From positions 56,899,363 to 56,963,362 of the forward strand of contig OZ025241.1 in assembly GCA_964019155.1 (NCBI GenBank): a DNA stretch of 64,000 nt, in the 5' to 3' direction. This DNA comes from Osedax fenrisi. Taxonomy: Eukaryota > Annelida > Polychaeta > Sabellida > Siboglinidae. This document shows positions 61,380-64,000 of the stretch, piece by piece. A program made the translations under genes and the position numbers. The stretch's first letter is position 1. Every line of letters starts with the position of its first letter. Under the pieces are notes generated by a model, which saw only the letters and a list, made by a program, of their open reading frames with translations, searched no databases and was not told the DNA's origin.

Positions 61380-63414
61380 ATTATGAAAATGAGATATTAT
61401 TTTCATCGGCTAGTGCCCTACTTTCTTAGAAGAGATCAATCACATCTAAGATGATAATGTAGATATTGTAGTATTGTTATATAAGAATGTTTATGAATGA
61501 AATGATGTCATGAATAATAGTTAATATGTTAATAGTTAATAATACAATATTATTAAATTTTTTTTTGATTTATACAAATATTTATTTAACATTAATAACG
61601 AATAGTGATATTGATTTAGTTGAAACGAATAAAATTGAGAATTTGAATTTTGAAAAAGCGAAAACTGAATAATGAAAAATATTCATTTTCATATTAATAT
61701 TTATATATATATATAGTACATTATATACCCATATCTATATACCCTACTACTACTACCACTACCACTACTACCACCATCCCTACCCCTACCTCTACCTCTA
61801 TGACCTTCAGGAATGCGACCCCAGTTGACAAGGTGTTACTCCTCGACCGAAGATATCTGTTTCCGTATGCTTGCGAGAATGCCGACACAGCGATACTAGT
61901 GTCAAGTGAGGCTGGCAAACTGATCTTCTGGAGTCTGAACACTGATGATAATGCACAGAACCTCATCGGTAGTTATCTATGTATATATAGATATTATGCA
62001 TATAACTGCTTAGGTGACTCAGCAGGATATGGCATATAGTATACAAACAGTAGGACGTAAGTTCGATCCTCATCCAGACCATTAAAATAGGTATTCAAAT
62101 AATATTTATAAGTGATCTTATATAATTACGTATACAAAATTATTGGCTGGATCCGTAACATGGGAACATAAAATCGTTTGATTACGTTTAAAAACTTTAT
62201 CTTCGATCATGGATGGAATAAAAAGACAACATTAAAATAACAATAAGAATATATATTTGTAATGTTATTTTTATTTGGTGGAGTCCTTTCATCCCATCCA
62301 GGAACTTAGATGAAGTTTTCACTTATAACCATATATGGCTCTAATGTCCCTTCGAAGCCGCTCTCATGTTAAGGCATCCATGGTTTAACGATAGCTGATC
62401 ATTTTTGTATACACAATTATATAATATCACTACTAAATAATATTTTAAGACAAATTTTATAAAATCAATTAATGTTCCGGACGAGGTTCGAACTTGCGTC
62501 CTACTGCTTGTGTAACTGACTCCTTAGCCAACTGAGCCTTACAGGCCATTGTGCAATATATATGTATATATATATATATATATATATAAACTGCCTGTGT
62601 GGCTCAGTGGATAAGGCGTCAGACACACAAGCAGTAGGACACGGGTTCGACCCTCATCCGGACCATTAATTAATTTTATAAAATGGGTCTTAAAATATTA
62701 TTTAGAAGTGATCTTATATAATTGTGTATAAATAAATGATCGGCTCTCGTTAAAACCATGGATGCCTTAACATGAGAGCGGCTTCGAAGGGACATTAGAG
62801 CCATATATGGTTATAAGTGAAAACTTCATCTAAGTACCTGGATGGGATGAAAGGACTCCACCAAATAAAAATAACAAAAAATAACAATATTGATTATAAT
62901 TTATATAGTATGAATGAATAAAGTTATATTATTAATATAATTCATAATTTTAATATATACATCCTTTTTTTCACCATTCAAGATTAATATAACAGAATTA
63001 TAAGTTAACAGAAGTTTATAGCTATAGCTATTTAATATTTCACCGGTTGCATATATACTATAGTATGCACATATAATGATATACATGTGTGTATATGTAT
63101 TGATACTAATAACATGTTATTACTTGTTATTACTTGAACACTTCTTCGGCATATGTAAATCTATAATGTTAATACATTTATTTATTTGTATTATTAGTTT
63201 TGTCTCCTCTCTTATGTCATTTTGAATATCTATTTTCTATATTCAATAAATTATATTATGATTATTATTATGCACAGGAGAACATTACGCCGCGAGTAAA
63301 GCAGACGAGTGTATACTGTGCATGTCTACTAACACCTCTAACAGCACCCTCGTGGTTGGGGACACTAACGGCTTCATCACTGTAATGGATATCTCTTGCT
63401 ATGCTGTGCAAATA
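29137..63414 (+). CDS. EF-hand plus WD40-repeat protein (WDR49/WDR64/EFCAB8/WDY-like), 20 exons, possibly incomplete at 3' end
   Basis: I joined 20 exons whose phases all agree: 29137-29189, 39104-39201, 39431-39546, 40272-40418, 40698-40760, 42380-42421 (tentative), 46897-47026, 47880-47926, 48200-48334, 49578-49769, 54894-55079, 55478-55594, 56417-56563, 57803-57970, 58536-58685, 59377-59474, 60259-60375, 61097-61285, 61811-61968, 63278-63414. They total 2490 nt, 830 codons. Residues about 18-138 form two EF-hands, the first without calcium ligands and the second near canonical. From about 139 onward WD40 blades follow, ending in words such as VWNVYV, IWDLDTG, VWNIQRC, AWNAST and FWSLNT. 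The phrases RDLRFFD, KGVECFDYS, VVTGADDATIAIWDLDTG and GGQLHRDDILSIAYC are those I know from WDR49-type proteins. Relatives are scaffold-like proteins, some of them in cilia or testis, and no catalytic activity is expected. Exons are far richer in GC than the introns. Many donors read GTT rather than GTA/GTG. The right end may lie beyond the window. Confidence 0.9.
30141..30218. repeat. 13-bp minisatellite, 6 units
   Basis: TAGGAATACTATA is repeated six times with one base change in the third unit. Lies in intron 1. Confidence 0.95.
30437..30516 (-). mobile_element. tRNA-like sequence, probably a SINE head
   Basis: On the minus strand the sequence has an A-box-like TGGCTCAGTGG and a B-box GTGTTCGACTCC at tRNA spacing, and starts GGGGTCTA. 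The D and anticodon arms do not fold cleanly, so this is more likely the head of a tRNA-derived SINE or a tRNA pseudogene than a working tRNA. Confidence 0.5.
30639..30688. repeat. 50-bp perfect palindrome centred on CTGCAG
   Basis: Arms ACTATATGCTATATATATTA plus CA pair perfectly around CTGCAG with no mismatch. It abuts the left end of a pogo-like MITE fragment. Confidence 0.95.
30691..31025. mobile_element. Truncated pogo/Tigger-like MITE, same family as 44,722
   Basis: It begins AGTCAACTCTCGATATGTCG and continues ATAAGTCGGATTTCTCGATAA, then ATCTAGTTCCATGTTA, in the same order as the complete element at 44,722-45,176. It ends near TTTTCCCCGGTTC without the right terminal repeat. Confidence 0.75.
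31887..34287 (+). mobile_element. Decayed hAT transposon (zf-MYM type) with 8-bp target duplication
   Basis: Terminal repeats TAGGGGCGTCGGAAC and GTTCCGACGCCCCTA are exact, and GGTATACG flanks both ends (31,879-31,886; 34,288-34,295). The TAGGG tip obeys the hAT YARNG rule. The interior holds relics of the zf-MYM/DUF4371-like hAT transposase on the plus strand: ILSGDIKNEIIQLYK, CDGIQDISESEQDILVVRYL, YDGAANMSGQYNSV, YGAHRTNLIA and KPICPKRWTA, interrupted by many stops. Runs of G and C lie just inside the ends. Its integrity at the ends contrasts with the ruined coding region. Confidence 0.9.
34296..36942. other. Intron 1 segment without a supported gene
   Basis: Contents are AT-rich DNA, a CA array at about 35,340-35,380, AT runs at about 35,790-35,820 and 35,875-35,900, and several short palindromes. 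Reading frames here (34,670, 34,937, 35,289, 35,301, 36,357) have no motif and follow the microsatellites. Confidence 0.5.
36943..37787. mobile_element. MITE with ATACGGACA motifs
   Basis: The right end GATTACTTTCCCC/TA resembles the right ends of the TA-flanked MITE at 24,985. The left end GAAAGTAACAGAATACGGAC is an eroded match to its complement. Words ATACGGACA and TGTCCGTATT recur at 37,270-37,310 and 37,500-37,620 in opposite senses. The left boundary is uncertain. Confidence 0.55.
37936..39032. mobile_element. Tigger/pogo-type element, internally deleted, TA-flanked
   Basis: The ends CAGTGAATGCCGCTTACATC and GAAGTAAGCGGCTTTCACTG are inverted repeats, with TA on both sides (37,934 and 39,033). 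CAGT tips and TA duplication are typical of pogo/Tigger. Subterminal copies of GTCGATATAAGCGGATT-like words lie at 37,980-38,010 and 38,835-38,990. At 1.1 kb it is too short for a full transposase but retains its N-terminal DNA-binding part. It ends 71 bp before exon 2. Confidence 0.9.
38396..38614 (-). CDS. N-terminal helix-turn-helix of a Tigger transposase, 72 aa
   Basis: The frame begins MPTRKFISIVDKSTAINNIK and continues to NIVAEELGVGLSTMVAWMKD. That is the CENP-B/pipsqueak-like helix-turn-helix that opens pogo/Tigger transposases (usually K..II...E.G.....IA...GV..STI..W.K). It stops after 72 residues, so the second DNA-binding half and the DDE nuclease are missing. It is open from ATG to stop inside a deleted element and is therefore either a young relic or a small DNA-binding protein. 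Confidence 0.75.
   Translation of the reverse strand: MPTRKFISIVDKSTAINNIKNGKERNIVAEELGVGLSTMVAWMKDKKNIIENSKIINSKNVKKIKLSPYDDV
39104..39201 (+). CDS. Exon 2: helix before EF-hand 1
   Basis: It encodes ISERLEDRIELKHLQQLKYW and then FDNHVTPSQSPH, a likely entering helix of the first EF-hand. The acceptor is AACAAAAG. The donor is T/GTTAGT in phase 1, which exactly fits exon 3. Confidence 0.7.
39431..39546 (+). CDS. Exon 3: degenerate EF-hand 1
   Basis: It encodes SAYVSRRGQLNKEEFQNVMQ and then IVFNYENIEQEIDTLFTK. Aligning Gly in YVSRRGQLNKEE to loop position 6 leaves Tyr, Val, Ser, Arg and Arg at positions 1-5, so calcium binding is unlikely. The acceptor CCATCCCTAG is clear, and an in-frame stop upstream fixes the exon start. 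Confidence 0.85.
39833..39890. repeat. (GT)n microsatellite
   Basis: GT run with one TTT interruption, following an AT run at 39,803-39,832, in intron 3. Confidence 0.95.
40272..40418 (+). CDS. Exon 4: near-canonical EF-hand 2
   Basis: The loop DSLSDGYVDWPE has Asp at 1, 5 and 9, Gly at 6 and Glu at 12. Only position 3 (Leu) departs from the pattern, so this hand could bind calcium. It is followed by FSSYILRTLTDGDHLSYVRV and a conserved-looking basic link to the propeller. Both ends are in phase 0. Confidence 0.9.
40698..40760 (+). CDS. Exon 5: entry into the WD40 region
   Basis: It encodes QDTTTRILSMDYPIRYVTIS plus K, 21 codons, phase 0 at both ends (CTGACAG acceptor, AAG/GTTAGC donor). 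The PIRYVTISK phrase fits the first blade of the family, where it is usually followed by a Gly and a Trp that must come from the next exon. Confidence 0.85.
40761..41692. other. Intron sequence without a supported gene
   Basis: AT-rich. A short block at 41,386-41,455 with AATGCTTCGCAAAATATTTG resembles the end of the hAT-like MITEs at 7883 and 59,534. Confidence 0.45.
41693..42218. mobile_element. Pogo/Tigger-like MITE, TA-flanked
   Basis: The ends CAGTCAAAGCTCGATAACTC and TGAATTACCGAGCTTCTACTG are inverted repeats, with TA at 41,691 and 42,219. The end motif ATGTTGAGTTATCGG is repeated inside at least six times (41,735-41,770, 42,010-42,030, 42,068-42,100, 42,160-42,195). No coding region. 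Confidence 0.85.
42380..42421 (+). CDS. Exon 6 (tentative): 14-codon micro-exon
   Basis: It encodes VNSRGTFVWSRDLI in phase 0 at both ends, placing the expected Gly and Trp between exons 5 and 7. The acceptor CACAG lacks a pyrimidine tract and the same CAG/GTAAAT could act as a donor. A rival reading uses the preceding LKCTWDIHGRIAQ (about 42,330-42,379). A true exon elsewhere in the 6.1-kb gap is possible. Confidence 0.35.
42583..42623. repeat. Perfect 20-bp hairpin with a 1-nt spacer
   Basis: ATGCACACTGGCATTGTACA and its exact complement are separated by one C. GC content is higher than the surroundings. Intronic; the loop is too short for a standard microRNA precursor. Confidence 0.95.
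42624..44721. other. Intron 6 segment without a supported gene
   Basis: A TG array lies at 43,105-43,172. At 42,876-42,953 a GC-richer open stretch reads STGEPPMYMSEDKVLMSHTY and could hide part of the missing coding sequence between exons 5 and 7, but its splice sites do not fit well. The rest is AT-rich. Confidence 0.4.
44722..45176. mobile_element. Complete pogo/Tigger-like MITE, TA-flanked
   Basis: Ends CAGTCAACTCTCGGTAAGTC and the complement of GACTTATCGGGAGTTGACTG match almost perfectly, and TA flanks both. The motif GATAAGTCGGA from the end is repeated about ten times inside, mostly near the ends. No coding region. It lies in intron 6, in the same orientation as the truncated copy at 30,691. 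Confidence 0.92.
45177..46140. other. Intron 6 segment without a supported gene
   Basis: AT-rich sequence without recognisable motifs. Confidence 0.5.
46141..46354. repeat. (ACT)n microsatellite, about 214 bp
   Basis: Compound ACT array in which the block CCACCACTACCACCAGCACC occurs twice (about 46,196 and 46,301), so part of the array was duplicated as a unit. Ser-only and Thr-only frames here are artefacts. Confidence 0.97.
46897..47026 (+). CDS. Exon 7: WD40 region
   Basis: It encodes VREWITDACLMQNCRKVVLA then STGRDLRFFDATSGTFVEET. W.TD...M and RDLRFFD are strong family phrases. The acceptor is CTATACACAG and the donor is TTTG/GTAAGC (phase 1). Confidence 0.9.
47360..47583. mobile_element. 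Short TA-flanked MITE
   Basis: It begins CATTCAACTCCCATTAACTC and ends near ATAGTTGAC/TATA. The outer words are loosely inverted. Contents resemble the neighbour at 47,627 (TCAGAATT, ATATGTATTTACA, GAGTTAAC). Confidence 0.5.
47627..47777. mobile_element. Short TA-flanked MITE, about 150 bp
   Basis: The ends CATTAACTTTCGATATCTCA and GTAAGATATCGAGTTTACTG are inverted repeats flanked by TA. It sits in intron 7 about 100 bp upstream of exon 8. Confidence 0.75.
47880..47926 (+). CDS. Exon 8: 47-nt WD40 micro-exon
   Basis: It encodes LPHIPSCLCYWYNKN after the split codon. Acceptor ATTACTACAG fits phase 1 from exon 7 and donor AAT/GTTAGT gives phase 0 to exon 9. The phrase LP.IPSCLCYWY joins naturally to NISETSLLLFGDDAG. 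Confidence 0.85.
48200..48334 (+). CDS. Exon 9: WD40 region
   Basis: It encodes NISETSLLLFGDDAGRISLL then KFTQPLGELFTECFKTSSIL and ends MINAQ before GTTAAC. LLFGDDAGRI is the familiar blade strand of the family. Phase 0 at both ends. Confidence 0.92.
48478..48794. mobile_element. hAT MITE with 8-bp target duplication inside an ACT array
   Basis: ACTATTAC flanks both ends (48,470-48,477 and 48,795-48,802). The ends TAATGATGTGA and the complement of TCCCATCACTA are related (TAGTGATGGGA). The left half repeats GGTTTCGAAATGGTTTCAGT about three times; the right half has ACTCGAAAC words. It splits an older trinucleotide microsatellite. Confidence 0.75.
48803..49033. repeat. (ACT)n microsatellite, right part
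   Basis: Compound ACT/AAT array in intron 9. The left part is at about 48,335-48,477, separated by the hAT MITE. The Val-rich minus-strand frame is an artefact. Confidence 0.95.
49578..49769 (+). CDS. Exon 10: WD40 region
   Basis: It encodes KLKLQEPYVQFSHYDNVHPS, then SGVKKLMYVHHSRSIFSASQ and further SPNASLVVTHLDGKLKSYVF, ending KTGK before GTTCGA. HPSSGVKKL.Y marks the family (often HPSSWV). The start after GTGAACAG is chosen by phase, and starting after CTGCAG would drop five residues. Confidence 0.9.
49770..51150. other. Intron 10, first part, and 3' flank of the nested minus-strand gene
   Basis: AT-rich. A TTTATT at about 51,003 (AATAAA on the minus strand) could serve as the polyadenylation signal of the gene at 51,151-51,604. 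Nothing else is recognised. Confidence 0.45.
51151..51604 (-). CDS. Secreted cationic peptide precursor candidate, 148 aa, nested antisense in intron 10
   Basis: The frame runs on the minus strand from ATG at 51,597 to TAA at 51,151. Residues 1-20 (MANLLIVCTLVIASFIVVID) form a good signal peptide. Residues about 45-105 are acidic and polar, like a pro-region. A tribasic RKR stands at 116-118. The tail 119-148 has eleven Lys/Arg and one Glu, with LYLRSFKKLLKKLAKLFRK spaced as an amphipathic helix. There are no cysteines after the signal peptide. Seven bases before the ATG, on the minus strand, the sequence reads TACCTATTTTTTAG/GTAAAAC, a strong splice acceptor, so a 5' UTR exon is likely upstream. 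Precursors of linear antimicrobial or cytolytic peptides share this plan (signal, acidic pro-part, basic cut, cationic helix). I recognise no specific family. A neuropeptide or structural secreted protein is the alternative. Confidence 0.6.
51605..52695. other. Intron 10 segment, probable upstream region of the nested gene
   Basis: AT-rich. It should contain the 5' UTR exon and promoter of the minus-strand gene, but I could not place them. Confidence 0.35.
52696..52962. mobile_element. TA-flanked MITE, AACATAATAGCAGCATA repeats
   Basis: The ends CCCAGAAAACAGTAATAGTA and the complement of TAGGCTATTACTGTTTGCTG-like sequence agree closely, and TA flanks both (52,694; 52,963). Inside, AGCAACATAATAGCAGCATA recurs three or four times, again repeating the end motif. 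Confidence 0.85.
52963..54893. other. Intron 10, last part, no supported gene
   Basis: AT-rich. A 33-bp hairpin ACCTCCTATAACC/GGTTATAGGAGGT lies at about 54,600-54,632. A C-rich tract before 54,894 is the pyrimidine tract of exon 11. Confidence 0.5.
54894..55079 (+). CDS. Exon 11: WD40 blade
   Basis: It encodes GVECFDYSRQLNVVVSGSLD, then HVMRVWNVYVTSKPIAVLEG and HQRGLVDLVIHENLIYSYDK, ending DA. It joins exon 10 as KTGK/GVECFDYS, a textbook family junction. A long C-rich tract precedes the AAAAG acceptor. This is the clearest WD40 repeat of the window (GH ... VWN). Confidence 0.96.
55230..55306. repeat. Hairpin joined to a CTTCGCAAAATCTTTG end
   Basis: AAGCTTTCGTTACATCTATA and its near complement pair around GCCTATAGGC, then ATGCTTCGCAAAATCTTTG follows, the right end of the hAT-like MITE family at 7883 and 59,534. 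Probably a deleted member. Confidence 0.7.
55478..55594 (+). CDS. Exon 12: WD40 region
   Basis: It encodes IIKAWSLKDYKCIQSIHLKF then PTNLAGRILEFGCFSMHLQ, completing the blade DKDA/IIKAWSLKDYKCIQSI. Acceptor ACGTCAG, donor CAG/GTTGCT, phase 0. Confidence 0.9.
55595..56416. repeat. Intron 12: AT runs and degenerate TATGACGTAAC repeats
   Basis: An (AT)n run lies at 55,838-55,913. ATAACCCGATAGGTTAGTAT occurs twice at 56,003-56,050. Between 56,160 and 56,400 words such as GTATGACGCAATA and GTGACGTAACCCCC recur at irregular spacing; they include TGACGTAA, a CRE-like half of known bZIP sites. Confidence 0.6.
56417..56563 (+). CDS. Exon 13: WD40 region
   Basis: It encodes LNAGPTLLVTANDYMATMEV, then GQIASTVNEYNVSHKSQLCT and ALYNKYFNQ. 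SH.SQLC.ALYN..F.Q is a conserved link before the next blade. Acceptor CCCTATCAG, donor CAG/GTACAT. Confidence 0.95.
56564..57802. other. Intron 13, holds one MITE
   Basis: No other gene is seen. The first part is AT-rich with weak frames, and the second part has the element at 57,212-57,464. TACCAACTCAACTCGTACCG words near 57,600 look like decayed repeats. Confidence 0.5.
57212..57464. mobile_element. MITE with GGGGTATCCCA terminal repeats
   Basis: The left end TTAAGGGGGTATCCCAGTAA and the complement of the right end (AAAGGGGTATCCCATTACA) match over 12-14 bp. A third inverted copy GTGGGATACCC lies inside at about 57,330. TTAA on the left and TTTA on the right leave the target rule open (TTAA would suggest piggyBac). 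Confidence 0.7.
57803..57970 (+). CDS. Exon 14: WD40 blade
   Basis: It encodes VVTGADDATIAIWDLDTGQK, then SLSFCAAGQKVEEITAMSFD and HSGRKLIVGSRDGNID. Reading on past 57,970 soon meets a stop. The splice D/GTTATT joins VWNIQRC of exon 15 to complete the WD strand. Confidence 0.97.
58153..58236. repeat. 12-bp minisatellite, 7 units
   Basis: GACTGTAACCAT is repeated seven times with two single-base changes, in intron 14. The unit length keeps a Met-Thr-Val-Thr frame open, but there is no sign that it is coding. Confidence 0.95.
58536..58685 (+). CDS. Exon 15: WD40 region
   Basis: It encodes VWNIQRCQIVQSLQRHSEAE, then VTGIVALADEKVITVGWNRM and ILTYDCSDTE. It opens with the WD strand finishing exon 14. 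V..GWNR.I..YD is the next blade. Acceptor CCTGCAG, donor GAG/GTCGGT. Confidence 0.96.
58720..59010. repeat. Degenerate ATGATGTAATACTA tandem array
   Basis: Units such as TACTATGATGTAATAATAC recur about 18 times with variation through the start of intron 15. Confidence 0.8.
59377..59474 (+). CDS. Exon 16: WD40 region
   Basis: It encodes KYSVELRDVWNGGQLHRDDI then LSIAYCNGSSNT and two bases (AA), donor GTAAGT. GGQLH.DDILS.AYC is a hallmark of the family. Confidence 0.93.
59534..59987. mobile_element. hAT-like MITE, CTTCGCAAAATCTTTG family, copy 2
   Basis: Ends CAAAGATTTTCCGAAGGAAA and the complement of TTTGCTTCGCAAAATCTTTG are inverted repeats of about 28 bp. ATATGCG stands directly on both sides (59,527-59,533 and 59,988-59,994), a 7-bp duplication where hAT elements usually make 8. 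It is collinear with copy 1 at 7883. Lies in intron 16. Confidence 0.85.
60259..60375 (+). CDS. Exon 17: WD40 blade
   Basis: It encodes SDQKCPILVTATYDGQLIAW then NASTQLIHVKLRSSLFST and a split codon. The acceptor CCCCTACAG supplies the T needed after AA. The donor AA/GTTACT is weaker but keeps phase 2 into exon 18. Confidence 0.9.
60376..61096. other. Intron 17, no supported gene
   Basis: AT-rich, with a TTA/AT run near 60,935-60,980. Nothing recognised. Confidence 0.5.
61097..61285 (+). CDS. Exon 18: linker with a Ser/Arg-rich insert
   Basis: It encodes LVLPLAKMYTRPLTSDSWRT and so on, then a low-complexity basic insert SRPQSRKHSRPNSRHRS before HTFPE. The donor GG/GTTAAT was chosen because it alone gives phase 2 for exon 19. 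The insert probably forms a disordered loop between blades. Confidence 0.8.
61811..61968 (+). CDS. Exon 19: WD40 region
   Basis: It encodes NATPVDKVLLLDRRYLFPYA, then CENADTAILVSSEAGKLIFW and SLNTDDNAQNLI. It follows a long CTACC-rich pyrimidine tract and CCTTCAG. Donor ATCG/GTAGTT, phase 1. Confidence 0.93.
62000..62150 (+). mobile_element. Decayed tRNA-derived SINE head, third copy
   Basis: It reads ACAGTAGGACGTAAGTTCGATCCTCATCCAGACCATT, the same B-box area and tail as the SINE pair that follows, then TAAGTGATCTTATATAATTA. The A-box part (GGTGACTCAGCAGGATATGG) is eroded. Confidence 0.6.
62264..62875. mobile_element. Two tRNA-derived SINEs as a 280-bp inverted repeat
   Basis: The right arm (62,592-62,875, plus) starts GCCTGTGTGGCTCAGTGGAT, an A-box, and has CGGGTTCGACCC, a B-box, then a tail ending GGACTCCACCAAATAAAAAT. 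The left arm (62,264-62,546) is its near-exact reverse complement. About 45 bp of AT repeat separate them. tRNA-like heads mark Pol III-derived SINEs. Lies in intron 19 and could fold into a long hairpin in the pre-mRNA. Confidence 0.88.
63278..63414 (+). CDS. Exon 20: WD40 region, last exon seen
   Basis: It encodes GEHYAASKADECILCMSTNT, then SNSTLVVGDTNGFITVMDIS and CYAVQI. VGDTNGFITV.DI is the closing strand, with Met where Trp is usual. Donors are possible at 63,382 (ACT/GTAATG) or 63,415 (ATA/GTTTGT). Otherwise the frame stops at TGA 63,427-63,429. I prefer 63,414 because the VMDI phrase fits the family. Confidence 0.75.
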
Positions 63415-63429
63415 GTTTGTGCCGAGTGA

Positions 63430-64000
63430 CTTTAGTAGTATAATAATAATAATAATAATAATAATATTTATTAGAAGAATTTTAATACATTTTTTTCTGT
63501 TGAATTATATTAATATTTATATAATATTTTCTTCTAAAGGGCTTCACAATAATATGACTATTTTCTATTGTTGTTGCCCGTATGGCTTCGGTGTGTTTAT
63601 CTTATAGTATTGAAACTATAGATATTGACAATAACAGTTGTATATGCGTAGTTAATATGTTATGATATCGGTATTCAATTCTAGTATTAATATTATTTAT
63701 TAAAATAAACTTGATTTTAATTAATATCGGATATAATTCGTATTTTTTAATTTATCGAACATTTAAACTATGATTAATCCATTTGAATTGTTGATACGCT
63801 AAATATAACCTATTATACTTTAGGTGTAAATGTAACCCATCTACATTAAACTTATTTTTAAAAGTGAGTTATTTCCTTATATCGAGGTTTTATTTTAAAA
63901 TGAATATTTATTAATATTAAGACTATATAAATTCGTAGTTGAATTAAAGTGTCTACAGTAATAAATATAACCCATAATACATACGCCTTGGTGAAGAATA
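63430..64000. other. Right edge, no further exon recognised
   Basis: AT-rich with an AAT run at about 63,440-63,465. I see no further WD40-like coding. The next exon, if any, lies beyond the window. Confidence 0.5.

Noticed and set aside
61721..61966. Minus-strand frame of 81 codons
   Set aside because: It is antisense to exon 19 and to the pyrimidine tract before it.

Overview
This window is an AT-rich, intron-rich eukaryotic nuclear segment, most likely from an invertebrate animal. It has long AT-rich introns, many AT and trinucleotide microsatellites, RTE-type LINEs, hAT and Tigger/pogo DNA transposons, tRNA-derived SINEs and one large EF-hand plus WD40 gene split over about 20 small exons. 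Bacterial-style operons, ribosome binding sites and CRISPR arrays are absent. The species cannot be named from the sequence.

Region 1 (1-28.2 kb) is repeat-dominated. It holds a 1.0-kb TA-flanked MITE, a degraded RTE copy (4.1-7.05 kb), hAT-like MITEs, decayed LINE relics on both strands (2.7-3.3, 11.3-12.6 and 14.4-16.5 kb) and two speculative two-exon small genes (8.5-9.2 and 13.2-13.7 kb). The best-preserved structure is a nested pair. A minus-strand RTE-like LINE (16,675-23,571, 13-bp target duplication) is dead, and inside its endonuclease region sits a complete plus-strand RTE element (19,094-22,560, 7-bp target duplication) with an intact 1014-codon endonuclease/reverse transcriptase. 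At 24.3-26.5 kb a hAT MITE with an exact 8-bp target duplication contains a 973-bp TA-flanked MITE.

Region 2 (28.2-64 kb) is one gene. I reconstructed 20 plus-strand exons from 29,137 to 63,414. All splice phases are compatible, and the exons encode about 830 residues: a degenerate EF-hand, a near-canonical EF-hand, then WD40 blades. The closest family I recognise is the WDR49/WDR64/EFCAB8/WDY group. The gene runs off the right edge or ends just after the last exon. Intron 1 (9.9 kb) holds a decayed hAT transposon of the zf-MYM type, a Tigger element that keeps a helix-turn-helix reading frame, and MITEs. Later introns carry further MITE families, minisatellites and a 280-bp SINE inverted repeat.

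The most interesting item is on the minus strand inside intron 10 (51,151-51,604). It is a 148-codon reading frame with a signal peptide, an acidic middle, a tribasic site and a strongly cationic amphipathic C-terminal helix. A pyrimidine-rich splice acceptor lies just before its ATG. It looks like a secreted, processed peptide precursor of the antimicrobial or cytolytic type, nested antisense in the WD40 gene.
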